A stretch of 64,000 nucleotides of DNA from Kitasatospora phosalacinea (GCF_030268885.1 NZ_BSSA01000017.1:1-64000), one strand, 5' to 3'. Counted from the first letter of the stretch, positions 27,469 through 36,644 are shown. Numbers and translations are program-made. Notes: generated by a model from the sequence alone, not told the origin.

Positions 27469-28146
27469 CTACTGCGCGCCGGGCTGGACCAGGCCGCTCT
27501 CGTAGGCGAGGACGACGGCCTGGGCGCGGTCGCGCAGCTCGAGCTTGGCGAGGATGCGGCCGACGTGGGTCTTGACGGTCTGTTCGGCCAGCACGAGGTG
27601 GGCGGCGATCTCCTGGTTGGACAGGCCGCGGGCGATGAGTTCGAGGACCTCGGTCTCGCGCGGGGTGAGTCCGTTCAGGCGCAGCCGCGGGTCGCGGCGC
27701 GGCGCGGGGCGGTGGCGGGCGAAGTCGGCGATCAGGCGGCGGGTCACCGAGGGCGCGAGCAGCGCGTCGCCCGCGGCGACCACCCGGACGGCGGCGATCA
27801 GGTCGGCGGGCGGGGCGTCCTTGAGCAGGAAGCCGCTGGCGCCCGCCCGCAGCGCCTCGTACACGTAGTCGTCGACGTCGAAGGTGGTGAGCATCAGCAC
27901 GCGCGGCCGGTGCACCGCGCCGGGCGGCGGGTCGAGCAGGCGGCGGGCGGCCTCCAGGCCGTCCATCTCGGGCATCCGGACGTCCATCAGGACCACGTCG
28001 GGGTGCGTGCGGCCGCTGACCTCCAGGGCCTGCCGGCCGTCGGCCGCGTCGCCGACCACGTCGATGTCGCTCTGGGCGCTGAGCAGGGCGGCGAACCCGG
28101 CGCGGACCATCGCCTGGTCGTCGGCGATCAGGACGCGGATGGTCAT
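27469..28146 (-). CDS. LuxR-family response regulator (NarL type)
   Basis: 225 residues. The receiver domain has Asp9/Asp10 (IADDQ), the phosphoacceptor Asp55 (VLMDVRMPE) and Lys in LLKDAPP. The C-terminal LuxR HTH is LTPRETEVLELIARGLSNQEI, with EQTVKTHVGRILAKL. It pairs with the sensor kinase gene, whose stop it overlaps by three bases, so it is the second gene of a two-component operon. Targets are unknown; NarL-type pairs often control the adjacent transporter or antibiotic genes, but none is linked here. Confidence 0.95.
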   Translation of the reverse strand: MTIRVLIADDQAMVRAGFAALLSAQSDIDVVGDAADGRQALEVSGRTHPDVVLMDVRMPEMDGLEAARRLLDPPPGAVHRPRVLMLTTFDVDDYVYEALRAGASGFLLKDAPPADLIAAVRVVAAGDALLAPSVTRRLIADFARHRPAPRRDPRLRLNGLTPRETEVLELIARGLSNQEIAAHLVLAEQTVKTHVGRILAKLELRDRAQAVVLAYESGLVQPGAQ

Positions 28147-29435
28147 GCGGTGCTCTCCCCTGGATCCGTGCCGGTGCCCGGGCCCGGGCCGGTGCCGTCC
28201 AGCGGCAGGACGGCGCTCACCCGGTAGCCGCCGTCGGCGGTCGGGCCGGTGTCCAGGGTGCCAGCCAGCAGGCGGACGCGCTCGCGCATTCCGACGAGAC
28301 CCTGCCCGGTGCCGCCGGAGGTCTCCACGGCGGCGGACCGGCCGGGCGGCGGACCGTTGCGGACGGACAGGGCGAGCGCGCCGTCCGCGGCGGAGAGCCG
28401 GACCTCGGCGGTGGCGCCGGGGGCGTGCCGGACGACGTTGGCCAGCGCCTCCTGGACGATCCGGTACGCGGACAGCGCGACCGCGTCCGGCACCGGCCCG
28501 AGCGCCGCCACCCCGTCCGCGACGGCGAGTTCGGCCCGCACCCCGGCCTGCCCGGCGGTGGCCAGCAGCTTCGGCAGGTCGGCCAGCCCGGGCTGCGGCG
28601 CCTTGTCGGGAGCGCCCCCGTCGGCCCGCAGCACCCCCAGCAGGCGGCGCATCTCGGCGAGCGAGCCGCGGGCGGCGGCGGCGATCTGCCCGAACTCCTC
28701 GACGGCGGCCGGGGGCAGGCCCTCGATCCGGTACGGGGCGCTGTCCGCCTGGACGGTGATCACCGACATGTGGTGGGCGACCACGTCGTGCAGCTCGCGG
28801 GCGATCCGGGCGCGCTCCTCCAGCAGGGTGCGCCGGGCCCGCTCGGTCCCGGAGATCTGCTCCTGCTCGGCGAGCAGCCGCTGGGCCTCGCCGCGCCCGC
28901 GCAGGCTCCAGCCGAGCAGCAGGACCGCCCCGGACAGCGCGGCGACCACCACCGAGGTGCCGTCGAAGTGCGCGTTGAAGACCGTCCAGCTCAGGCTGCC
29001 CGCGAGGAAGGTGACGACCCAGACGGCGAGCAGGGTGCGACCGCGCTCGCGGACCGCCAGCAGCACCATCAGGAACAGGTACGACAGCAGCGTGGTCACC
29101 GGCCACGGCCAGGGCTGCTCGGCGGCGGCGCCGTGCGTGACGGCCGCGCCGACCAGCACCGACGGCGCGACCAGCTGCCAGGCCAGCAGCGGCCGGGTCA
29201 GCGCCAGGACCAGCGCCCCGGACTGCACCGCGGCCAGCGCGGTGGCCAGCGAGGGCCCCACCCCGTAGAACCGGGTGAGCGACACGATCCCGGTGGGCAG
29301 CAGGGCGGCCACCGCGGTCAGCACCAGCGCGTACGGGAGCATCCGGACCCATCTGCGACGGGCCGTCGCCAGCGGCGGGCGGTGGTCGTCGAGGGGTTCG
29401 GTGAGGGCGCGGAGGAACTCTTTCCAGGGGGTCAC
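28143..29435 (-). CDS. Sensor histidine kinase (HisKA_3 type)
   Basis: About 430 residues. Five or six membrane spans in the first 180 residues are followed by a coiled linker, the HisKA_3 dimerisation domain with phosphoacceptor His (near residue 216, RIARELHDVVAHHMSV) and an HATPase domain (IVQEALANVVRHAPG, GTGQGLVGMRERVRLLAG). There is no large extracellular sensor, so it is likely to sense within the membrane. GTG 29435 was preferred over an ATG 13 codons upstream because the latter adds only a Pro/Arg stretch. It overlaps the response regulator. Confidence 0.93.
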   Translation of the reverse strand: MTPWKEFLRALTEPLDDHRPPLATARRRWVRMLPYALVLTAVAALLPTGIVSLTRFYGVGPSLATALAAVQSGALVLALTRPLLAWQLVAPSVLVGAAVTHGAAAEQPWPWPVTTLLSYLFLMVLLAVRERGRTLLAVWVVTFLAGSLSWTVFNAHFDGTSVVVAALSGAVLLLGWSLRGRGEAQRLLAEQEQISGTERARRTLLEERARIARELHDVVAHHMSVITVQADSAPYRIEGLPPAAVEEFGQIAAAARGSLAEMRRLLGVLRADGGAPDKAPQPGLADLPKLLATAGQAGVRAELAVADGVAALGPVPDAVALSAYRIVQEALANVVRHAPGATAEVRLSAADGALALSVRNGPPPGRSAAVETSGGTGQGLVGMRERVRLLAGTLDTGPTADGGYRVSAVLPLDGTGPGPGTGTDPGESTA

Positions 29436-29513
29436 CGGGCCGAGGGTAGGACGGGGGCGGGCCGGTGTCCTCACCCTGCGGTAGCGCGTCCGGGGTGCTA
29501 CCCCGGTAGGGGG

Positions 29514-30179
29514 TCAGCGCCAGGAGCCGGCCAGCGCCGGGCCCAGCTGGTCGAAGTGGCGCTCGATCAGGGCCAGCATGCCGTCCATCGAGTGCCGGTG
29601 GGCGTCCGGGTCGGCGGCGTAGGAGAGGTGCGAGAGCCGCACCACGGTGCCGAACACGGCGGCGAGCAGCCGGGGGCGCAGGTCGACGGCCGGGTCGAGG
29701 CCCTCGCGGTCGGCGAGGATCCGGGCGACCTCGACCTCCTGCTGGATGGAGTGCCGCAGGTGCGCGGCGAGCAGCGTCGGGGTGGACTCGATCAGCTCGA
29801 ACAGCTCCAGCGCGGCCGGCCCGCTGTCCGGCCCGCCGCCCTGCCCGCGGTCGACGGCCTGCCAGACCTCGCGGACGGCGCCGCGCATCGCCTCCAGCGG
29901 GTTCTCCTCGGCCGGGCGGGCGCGCAGGAACTCCAGGAAGGCCGCCTCGGCCTCGGCCAGCACGGCGAGGGCGACTTCCTCCTTGTTGGCGAAGTACCGG
30001 AAGAAGGTGCGCTGGGAGACCTCCACCTCGGAGGCGATCTCGTCCACGGTGGTGCGCCCGTAGCCGTGGCAGAGGAAGAGCCGGTGGGCGGCGTCGACCA
30101 GGGCGTCCCGGGTGCGCCGCTTCTTGCGTTCGCGCAGGCCGACGGACTGCGGGTCGGCGGCGGTGGTGGGGGTGGCCAT
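29514..30179 (-). CDS. TetR-family repressor of the MFS pump
   Basis: 221 residues. N-terminal TetR HTH: RDALVDAAHRLFLCHGYGRTTVDEIA, then VEVSQRTFFRYFANKEEVA. The helical C-terminal ligand domain has a MftR/AcrR-like character (VVRLSHLSYAADPDAHRH). It is divergent from the 14-span MFS exporter gene at 30385, with two dyads in the shared region (30218-30258); it most likely represses that exporter and itself and is released by a small hydrophobic drug. Confidence 0.92.
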   Translation of the reverse strand: MATPTTAADPQSVGLRERKKRRTRDALVDAAHRLFLCHGYGRTTVDEIASEVEVSQRTFFRYFANKEEVALAVLAEAEAAFLEFLRARPAEENPLEAMRGAVREVWQAVDRGQGGGPDSGPAALELFELIESTPTLLAAHLRHSIQQEVEVARILADREGLDPAVDLRPRLLAAVFGTVVRLSHLSYAADPDAHRHSMDGMLALIERHFDQLGPALAGSWR

Positions 30180-30217
30180 GGGGCCAACGATAGCGCCGCG
30201 GTGGCTAGATGGCAGCA

Positions 30218-30264
30218 GGTGACAGGAGTCACCGTTTGTCGAATGTCAGCGGCTGACATAATGT
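30218..30264 (+). promoter_or_regulatory. Promoter with two TetR-type operators
   Basis: A -35 TTGTCG (30236-30241) and a -10 TAATGT (30259-30264) are separated by 17 bases. The spacer holds the dyad TGTCAGCGGCTGACA (30244-30258), and a second dyad, GGTGACAGGAGTCACC (30218-30233), lies just upstream of the -35. A repressor bound at either site would block RNA polymerase. They sit between the divergent TetR and MFS genes. Confidence 0.75.
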
Positions 30265-30384
30265 TCCGCGAGGGCGGTGCCCGTTCGTCGTGGAGCTCGT
30301 GGGGACGGGCGTGAGGGCCGGGCACCGCCGCCTTTCGTTCCAGCGCGGCCCGGCCGCACCACACGAACGGGGAGCTCCCGAGAC

Positions 30385-31953
30385 ATGAGCCAGTCCGTAG
30401 TACTCGACAAGGAAGCGGCCCCGGCCGCGGGCGGCAGGCTCCGGGGCCACCCCTGGCTGACGCTGCTCACCGTCGCCGTCGGCGTCATGATGGTCGCCCT
30501 CGACGGCACCGTCGTCGCCATCGCCAACCCGGCCATCCAGCAGGACCTGCACGCCTCGCCCGCCGACATCCAGTGGGTCACCTCCGGCTACCTGCTGGCC
30601 CTCGCGGTCTTCCTGATCACCGCGGGCAAGATCGGCGACCGGTTCGGCCACAAGACCACCTTCCTGGTCGGCGCGGTCGGCTTCGCCGCCACCTCCGCCG
30701 CGATCGGCTTCGCCGGATCGATCCAGCAGGTGATCCTCTTCCGCGTGCTGCAGGGCCTGTTCGGCGCGCTGCTCCAGCCCGCCGCGCTCGGCCTGCTGCG
30801 CGGGGCCTTCCCCGCCGACAAGCTCAACATGGCCATCGGCATCTGGGGCGGCGTCATCGGCGCCTCCACCGCGGCCGGGCCGATCGTCGGCGGCCTGCTG
30901 GTCGAGCACGTCAACTGGGAGTCGGTGTTCTTCATCAACGTCCCGGTCGGCGTCATGGCCCTGGTCCTGGGCCTGCTGATCCTCAAGGACGTCCGGGCCG
31001 AGAACGCCGCCAAGTCCTTCGACGTCCCCGGCATCGTGCTGCTCTCCGGCGCGATGTTCATGCTGGTCTGGGGCATCATCAAGGCCCCGACCTGGGGCTG
31101 GGCCGACCCGGCCACCCTGCTGTTCCTCGGCGGCGCGCTGCTCGCCCTGGTGTTCTTCGCGGTCTGGCAGAACTACGCCAGGGAACCGCTGATCCCGCTC
31201 TCGCTGTTCCGCTCGGTGCCGCTCTCGGCCGGCACCCTGCTGATGGTGCTGATGGCCTTCGCCTTCTTCGGCGGCATCTTCTTCGTCACCTTCTACCTGC
31301 AGAACGTGCACGGGATGGCGCCGGTCGACGCGGGCGTCCACCTGCTCCCGATGACCGGCATGATGATCGTCGGCGCGCCGGTGGCCGGTTTCCTGATCGG
31401 CAAGATCGGGCCGCGCATCCCGATCGTCGCGGGCATGCTCTTCACCACCGCGGCGATGCTCGGCATGTCCACCCTGGACATCCACTCCGGCAACGGCGTG
31501 ATGGCCCTGTGGTTCGTCCTGATGGGCCTGGGCCTCAGCCCCGTCATGGTCGGCGCCACCGAGGTCATCGTCGGCAACGCCCCGCTGGAGCTGTCCGGCG
31601 TGGCCGGCGGCCTGCAGCAGGCCGCGATGCAGGTCGGCGGCAGCCTCGGCACCGCCGTCCTCGGCGCGGTGATGGCCTCCAAGGTCACCGACGTGCTGCC
31701 CGGCAACTGGCAGGCCGCGACCGGCCAGCCGCTGCCCGCGGGCCCGGACGGCGAGCAGCTCGAGCAGCTCGCCCAGCTCGGCATCGCCCCGCCGAACGTC
31801 CCGCCGACCGTGGCGGACGCCGTCCACTCCTCCTTCGTCAGCGGCATGGGCACGGCCTTCGTGGTCGCCTCTGTCGTCGCCCTGGCGGCGGCGGGCCTGG
31901 GCCTGCTCACCAAGCGCGGAGCGAACGAGGCGGGTCCCGCGGTCCACATCTGA
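30385..31953 (+). CDS. MFS drug exporter, DHA2 family (14 spans)
   Basis: 522 residues with 14 predicted membrane helices. Motif A-like segments appear as KIGDRFGHKTTFLVG, motif B as LFRVLQGLFGA and motif C as GGVIGASTAAGPIVGGLL, the antiporter signature. It begins TVAVGVMMVALDGTVVAIANPAI, the DHA2 motif D1. It probably exports hydrophobic drugs or an own metabolite using the proton gradient. ATG 30385 has GGGGAG upstream. It is controlled by the divergent TetR gene. A large periplasmic-side loop near the C-terminus (TGQPLPAGPDGEQLEQL) is typical of this family. Confidence 0.93.
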   Translation: MSQSVVLDKEAAPAAGGRLRGHPWLTLLTVAVGVMMVALDGTVVAIANPAIQQDLHASPADIQWVTSGYLLALAVFLITAGKIGDRFGHKTTFLVGAVGFAATSAAIGFAGSIQQVILFRVLQGLFGALLQPAALGLLRGAFPADKLNMAIGIWGGVIGASTAAGPIVGGLLVEHVNWESVFFINVPVGVMALVLGLLILKDVRAENAAKSFDVPGIVLLSGAMFMLVWGIIKAPTWGWADPATLLFLGGALLALVFFAVWQNYAREPLIPLSLFRSVPLSAGTLLMVLMAFAFFGGIFFVTFYLQNVHGMAPVDAGVHLLPMTGMMIVGAPVAGFLIGKIGPRIPIVAGMLFTTAAMLGMSTLDIHSGNGVMALWFVLMGLGLSPVMVGATEVIVGNAPLELSGVAGGLQQAAMQVGGSLGTAVLGAVMASKVTDVLPGNWQAATGQPLPAGPDGEQLEQLAQLGIAPPNVPPTVADAVHSSFVSGMGTAFVVASVVALAAAGLGLLTKRGANEAGPAVHI

Positions 31954-31965
31954 CACGCAACGCGT

Positions 31966-32002
31966 ATCCGCCCGGAGAGGGAGTCCTCTCCTCCGGGCGG
32001 AT
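31966..32002 (+). terminator. Terminator of the MFS gene
   Basis: A 12-bp perfect stem ATCCGCCCGGAG / CTCCGGGCGGAT (31966-31977 with 31991-32002), 12 bases after the MFS stop. Confidence 0.75.
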
Positions 32003-32023
32003 CCTGCTGTCTCAGGGGTTCCT

Positions 32024-32112
32024 CGCGCAGTTCCCCGCGCCCCTTGCGGGGCGCGGGGTGAGAGCGGAGCAGTGGAACCTCCGCGCCCGTCAGGGGCGCG
32101 AGGAACTGCGCG
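32024..32112. repeat. Dispersed Streptomyces palindromic repeat, copy 2
   Basis: CGCGCAGTTCCCCGCGCCCC (32024-32043) is the exact reverse complement of the left arm of copy 1 (20668-20687). GGGGCGCGAGGAACTGCGCG (32093-32112) matches that same arm at 19 of 20 bases. The arm order is reversed relative to copy 1. It is located between two terminators in a convergent gene gap. Confidence 0.8.
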
Positions 32113-32132
32113 AGCGGCCACGCACGAACGGA

Positions 32133-32174
32133 AAGGTCCGCCCGGGGGGAAAATCCCTGCCCCGGGCGGACCTT
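32133..32174 (-). terminator. Terminator of aceE
   Basis: A 15-bp perfect stem (32133-32147 with 32160-32174), 16 bases past the aceE stop on the minus strand. The loop is AT-rich. Confidence 0.75.
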
Positions 32175-32189
32175 CGCGCTAGGCGGTGC

Positions 32190-34940
32190 TTACGCGTCGC
32201 CGCCGGCGGCGCCCGGGTCGGCCGCCGCCACGTCGAGCAGCTGGTAGCGGTCGATCGCCTCCTTCAGCGCCGAGCGGTCGATCTTGCCCTGCTTGGCCAG
32301 CTCGGTGAGCGTGCCCAGGACGATCGACTGCGCGTCGATGTGGAAGAAGCGACGGGCCGCGCCGCGGGTGTCGGCGAAGCCGAAGCCGTCGGCGCCCAGG
32401 GACTGGTACTGGCCGGGGACCCAGCGGGAGATCTGGTCCGGGACGGCGCGCATCCAGTCGGAGACGGCCACGAACGGACCCTCGGCCCCGGAGAGCTTGG
32501 TGGTCACGTACGGGACGCGCTGCGGCTCCTCGGGGTGCAGCAGGTTGAACTCCTCCGCCTCGACGGCGTCGCGGCGCAGCTCGTTCCAGGAGGTCGCCGA
32601 CCAGACGTCCGCCTTGACGTTCCACTCCTCGGCGAGGACGCGCTGGGCCTCCAGGGCCCACGGCACGGCCACGCCGGAGGCGAGGATCTGGGCCGGGATC
32701 TGGCCGCCCTCGCCGTCCTTGAGCTTGTAGAGGCCCTTGAGGATGCCGTCGACGTCGACGTTCTCCGGCTCGGCGGGCATCTTGATCGGCTCGTTGTAGA
32801 CCGTCATGTAGTAGAAGACGTCCTCGCCGTGCGGGTGCTCGGCGGAGGAGCCGTACATGCGGCGCAGGCCGTCCTGGACGATGTGCGCGATCTCGTACCC
32901 GTAGGCCGGGTCGTAGGCGACCACCGCGGGGTTGGTGGAGGCCAGCAGGTGCGAGTGGCCGTCGGCGTGCTGCAGGCCCTCGCCGGTCAGGGTGGTGCGG
33001 CCGGCGGTGGCGCCGATGACGAAGCCGCGGGCCAGCTGGTCGGACATCTGCCAGAACTGGTCGCCGGTGCGCTGGAACCCGAACATCGAGTAGAAGACGT
33101 ACACCGGGATCAGCGGCTCGCCGTGCGTCGCGTACGAGGAGCCGGCCGCGATCAGCGAGGCGGTGCAGCCGGCCTCGGAGATGCCGTCGTGCAGCATCTG
33201 GCCGGACGGGGACTCCTTGTACGCCAGCAGCAGCTCGCGGTCGACCGACTCGTAGGTCTGGCCGAGCGGGTTGTAGATCTTGGCGGACGGGAACAGCGAG
33301 TCCATGCCGAAGGTGCGGTACTCGTCGGGCGCGATCGGCACGAAGCGGTTGCCGATGCCCTTGTCGCGCATCAGGTCCTTGAGCACCCGGACGAACGCCA
33401 TGGTGGTGGCGATGGTCTGGTTGCCGGAGCCCTTCTTGACCGCCTTGTACGCGTCGTCGCCCGGCAGTTCGAGCTTGCGCGGACGCACCTTGCGGGTGGG
33501 CACGTAGCCGCCGAGCTCCTGCCGGCGGTCGTGCATGTACTGGATCTCCTCCGAGTTGCGACCCGGGTGGTAGTAGGGCGGGTAGCCCTCGTCCAGCTGC
33601 TTGTCGGTGATCGGCAGGTGCAGCCGGTCGCGGAAGCGCTTCAGGTCCTCGACCGTCAGCTTCTTCATCTGGTGGGTGGCGTTGCGGCCCTCGAAGTTGG
33701 GGCCCAGCGTCCAGCCCTTGACGGTCTGCGCCAGGATGACGGTCGGCTGGCCCTTGTGCTCGCGGGCGGCCTTGAACGCGGCGTAGACCTTGCGGTGGTC
33801 GTGGCCGCCGCGGCCCAGGTGCTGGATCTGGTGGTCGGTCATGTTCTCGACCATCGCGCGCAGGCGCAGGTCGCCGCCGAAGAAGTGCTCGCGGATGTAC
33901 GCGCCCGACTCGGTGGCGTAGGTCTGGAACTGGCCGTCCGGGGTGGTGTTCAGCTTGTTGACCAGGACGCCGTCGCGGTCCTGGGCCAGCAGCGGGTCCC
34001 AGGAGCGGTCCCAGATCAGCTTGATCACGTTCCAGCCGGCGCCGCGGAACTGCGACTCCAGCTCCTGGATGATCTTGCCGTTGCCGCGGACCGGGCCGTC
34101 CAGGCGCTGCAGGTTGCAGTTCACCACGAAGGTCAGGTTGTCCAGGCCCTCGCGGGCCGCCAGCGAGAGCTGGCCGAGCGACTCGGGCTCGTCCATCTCG
34201 CCGTCGCCGAGGAAGGCGTACACCTGCGAGTCGGAGGTGTCCTTGATGCCCCGGTGCTCCAGGTAGCGGTTCATCCGGGCCTGGTAGATCGCGCCGAGCG
34301 GGCCGAGGCCCATCGAGACGGTCGGGAACTCCCAGAAGTCCGGCATCAGCCGCGGGTGCGGGTAGCTGGAGAGGCCGTAGGGCGCCTTGGACTTCTCCTG
34401 GCGGAACGCGTCGAGCTGCTGCTCGGTCAGTCGGTCCAGCAGGAAGGCGCGGGCGTAGATGCCCGGCGAGGCGTGGCCCTGGAAGAAGACCTGGTCGCCG
34501 GACTCGCCGTCGGCGTCCTTGCCGCGGAAGAAGTAGTTGAAGCCCACGTCGTACAGGGACGCGGAGGAGGCGAAGGTGGCGATGTGGCCGCCGACGCCGA
34601 TGCCGGGCCGCTGGGCGCGGGAGACCATGACGGCCGCGTTCCAGCGCGTCGCGTTGAGGATCTTGCGCTCGATCTCCTCGTTGCCGGGGAAGAACGGCTC
34701 GTCCTTGGTGGCGATGGTGTTGACGTAGTCCGTGCTGCGCATCTCGGGCACGGCTACGCGCTTCTCGCGGGCGCGCTCGATCAGCCGCAGCATCAGGTAG
34801 CGGGCACGCTCGCGCCCCCGCTCGTCGATGGCAGCGTCAAGCGACTCCAGCCACTCCGCGGTCTCCTCGGGATCGAAGTCCGGGACCTGGCTCGGGAGGC
34901 CGCCAATGATGATCGGGTTGCGATCGGATCCGGAAGCCAC
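32190..34940 (-). CDS. aceE: Pyruvate dehydrogenase E1, homodimeric type
   Basis: 916-residue ThDP-dependent E1 that decarboxylates pyruvate and passes the acetyl group to the lipoyl E2 of the PDH complex. The ThDP/Mg motif is GDGEMDEPES (245-254), with NCNLQRLDG shortly after. The C-terminal half contains the transketolase pyrimidine domain (GISEAGCTASLIAAGSSY and the ATAGRTTLTGEGLQHADGHS loop). Length and sequence match the single-chain AceE of actinobacteria, not the alpha/beta type. No E2 or E3 gene is nearby, as usual in streptomycetes. A 12-bp palindrome at 35020-35031 lies about 80 bases upstream. Confidence 0.97.
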   Translation of the reverse strand: MASGSDRNPIIIGGLPSQVPDFDPEETAEWLESLDAAIDERGRERARYLMLRLIERAREKRVAVPEMRSTDYVNTIATKDEPFFPGNEEIERKILNATRWNAAVMVSRAQRPGIGVGGHIATFASSASLYDVGFNYFFRGKDADGESGDQVFFQGHASPGIYARAFLLDRLTEQQLDAFRQEKSKAPYGLSSYPHPRLMPDFWEFPTVSMGLGPLGAIYQARMNRYLEHRGIKDTSDSQVYAFLGDGEMDEPESLGQLSLAAREGLDNLTFVVNCNLQRLDGPVRGNGKIIQELESQFRGAGWNVIKLIWDRSWDPLLAQDRDGVLVNKLNTTPDGQFQTYATESGAYIREHFFGGDLRLRAMVENMTDHQIQHLGRGGHDHRKVYAAFKAAREHKGQPTVILAQTVKGWTLGPNFEGRNATHQMKKLTVEDLKRFRDRLHLPITDKQLDEGYPPYYHPGRNSEEIQYMHDRRQELGGYVPTRKVRPRKLELPGDDAYKAVKKGSGNQTIATTMAFVRVLKDLMRDKGIGNRFVPIAPDEYRTFGMDSLFPSAKIYNPLGQTYESVDRELLLAYKESPSGQMLHDGISEAGCTASLIAAGSSYATHGEPLIPVYVFYSMFGFQRTGDQFWQMSDQLARGFVIGATAGRTTLTGEGLQHADGHSHLLASTNPAVVAYDPAYGYEIAHIVQDGLRRMYGSSAEHPHGEDVFYYMTVYNEPIKMPAEPENVDVDGILKGLYKLKDGEGGQIPAQILASGVAVPWALEAQRVLAEEWNVKADVWSATSWNELRRDAVEAEEFNLLHPEEPQRVPYVTTKLSGAEGPFVAVSDWMRAVPDQISRWVPGQYQSLGADGFGFADTRGAARRFFHIDAQSIVLGTLTELAKQGKIDRSALKEAIDRYQLLDVAAADPGAAGGDA

Positions 34941-35408
34941 GCTGTTCCTTCACTGTCGGTCGAAACTGAGTTGTCGCGCCGCCTCCATCGTGCTACCGCG
35001 TTCGGAGATCCGTCATCTCTACCGATCGGTAACCGTTCCGCCTGGTGGACGGGACGGTCAGGAGGTGGTCCGACCTGGGACCCCGGCCGGACGATGGCGG
35101 CCGGTCGGGATGAGGGCCAACAGGAGACTTTACGCCCGCACCCTGCCCGGACCCGAATGCCGTTCGCATCTCGGGCAGGCGTACGGCGGGTGAACGGGCT
35201 GCACGGGGGTACGAGACGAAGCATCCTTGTCGGTACGGACAGGGACATACGGGTGTGTTCACCACCACAGTGGGCGGCGTGTCGCCCCGCGACACGTCAA
35301 CCTTTGGGTGGGATCGGGGGTCGGGTACTTGCGCGAACCGCCGCTCCCGTGTGGACTACGGCCACAGCCCCGGCATGGACGCCGGGCCGAATACTGGAGG
35401 TTATTCCC
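34941..35408. other. Divergent intergenic region aceE / DUF3052
   Basis: 468 bases without a gene. It must carry both promoters. Besides the palindrome at 35020-35031 nothing riboswitch-like or repeated was recognised. Open frames on the plus strand (for example 35227-35412) lack coding character. GGAGG at 35396-35400 serves the DUF3052 start. Confidence 0.5.
35020..35031. promoter_or_regulatory. Palindrome upstream of aceE
   Basis: TACCGATCGGTA, a perfect 12-base palindrome about 80 bases before the aceE ATG (34940), in a lower-GC patch. It is a candidate operator for a pyruvate-responsive or TetR/LacI-type regulator. Confidence 0.4.
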
Positions 35409-35846
35409 GTGAGCGCGACCGCGGACCCCGCGGACAAGTCCAACCCGGCGCTTCGTCTCGGCTTCGAAGAGGGCCAGATCATCCAGGAGCTCGGGTACGA
35501 CGAAGACAGTGACCAGGAGCTCCGCGAGGGCATCGAGGACATCACTGGCACCGAACTCGTCGACGAGGACTACGACGACGTCGCCGACGGCGTCCTGCTG
35601 TGGCACCGCGACGAGGACGGGGATCTCACCGACGCCCTGGTCGACGCCCTGGAGTACCTGGCGGAGGGCGGCCTGATCTGGCTGCTCACCCCGAAGACCG
35701 GCCGCGACGGGCACGTGGAGGCGCACGAGATCGCCGACGCCGCGAAGACCGCCGGTCTCTCGCAGACCAGCTCGGTGGCGATCGCCAAGGACTGGGCGGG
35801 CACCCGCCTGGCCACCCCGAAGGCCACGAAGGCCGGCAAGCGCTGA
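35409..35846 (+). CDS. DUF3052 family protein
   Basis: 145-residue acidic soluble protein conserved in actinobacteria (LRLGFEEGQIIQELGYDED..., DEDYDDVADGVLLWHRDEDG, LTPKTGRDGHVEAHEIADAA and AGLSQTSSVAIAKDWAGTRL). It is often described as a DUF3052 / small SnoK-like protein of unknown function. GTG 35409 has GGAGG eight bases upstream. It is divergent from aceE, an arrangement kept in many streptomycetes, so it may be coregulated with pyruvate metabolism. Confidence 0.88.
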   Translation: MSATADPADKSNPALRLGFEEGQIIQELGYDEDSDQELREGIEDITGTELVDEDYDDVADGVLLWHRDEDGDLTDALVDALEYLAEGGLIWLLTPKTGRDGHVEAHEIADAAKTAGLSQTSSVAIAKDWAGTRLATPKATKAGKR

Positions 35847-35864
35847 CCTTCGGACCGGGACCCG

Positions 35865-35904
35865 CGACGGGCCCCGTCGGCGAACCCGCCGACGGGGCCC
35901 GTCG
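35865..35904 (+). terminator. Terminator of the DUF3052 gene
   Basis: An 18-bp perfect hairpin (35865-35882 with 35887-35904) with an AACC loop, 18 bases after the DUF3052 stop. Confidence 0.85.
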
Positions 35905-36048
35905 TCGTTCCGGTCCGGTCCGCTCCGTTCACCCGGAGCGAACAGGGGCCCCGGACGGCCGGGCCCGCTCACCCGGACGGCCGAGCGGGAGCGGGCGGAT
36001 GGGAGGATCGTGGCGACCGCACCACCGTTGAGGCAGGAAGGCCCCCTC

Positions 36049-36507
36049 ATGAGCATCGAGATCGGCACCCAGGCCCCGGACTTCGAGCTGAAGAACCAGC
36101 ACGGCGAGTCCGTGAAGCTGTCCGACTTCCGCGGCGAGAAGAACGTCGTCCTGGTCTTCTACCCGTTCGCCTTCACCGGCGTCTGCACCGGCGAGGTCTG
36201 CGAGATCCAGAAGGAGCTGCCGCGCCTGCAGAACGACGAGGTGCAGGTGCTCGCGGTCTCCAACGACTCGCCGTTCTCGCTGCGGGTCTTCGGCGACCAG
36301 CAGGGCCTGGAGTACCCGCTGCTGTCGGACTTCTGGCCGCACGGCGAGGTCTCCCGGGCGTACGGCGTCTTCAACGAGGAGAAGGGCTGCGCGGTGCGCG
36401 GCACCTTCGTCATCGACAAGGAGGGCACCGTCCGCTGGAGCATCGTGAACGGGCTGCCGGACGCCCGCGACACCCAGGAGTACCTGGCCGCCCTCGGCGC
36501 GCTCTGA
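36049..36507 (+). CDS. Peroxiredoxin, BCP-like
   Basis: 152-residue thiol peroxidase. The peroxidatic Cys46 lies in PFAFTGVC (the P-x-x-x-T-x-x-C motif), with a second cysteine, Cys51, five residues later. This is the spacing of atypical 2-Cys BCP enzymes, which form an internal disulfide. A third cysteine occurs in EKGCAVRGTF, and the structural Arg is in CAVRG. The overall sequence is also close to the AhpE group of actinobacteria, which is usually 1-Cys. It reduces peroxides using thioredoxin-like donors. The start is ATG 36049; an in-frame extension upstream is not supported. Confidence 0.9.
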   Translation: MSIEIGTQAPDFELKNQHGESVKLSDFRGEKNVVLVFYPFAFTGVCTGEVCEIQKELPRLQNDEVQVLAVSNDSPFSLRVFGDQQGLEYPLLSDFWPHGEVSRAYGVFNEEKGCAVRGTFVIDKEGTVRWSIVNGLPDARDTQEYLAALGAL

Positions 36508-36644
36508 CGCTCCCGCGGACGCCCGCGGCGGGTCGGCGGAATTCTTCCGTCGGCCCGCCGGGCCGAGTCGCCGCCGCGGGCCGGGAACCCGGCACTACGA
36601 TCGGGCCGTTGACGGATCGGGAACCCGACTTCTTGGAGGACCAC

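Noticed and set aside
35227..35412. Open frame of 61 codons between aceE and the DUF3052 gene.
   Set aside because: No ribosome site, composition unlike a protein, and it runs into the DUF3052 start in another frame.
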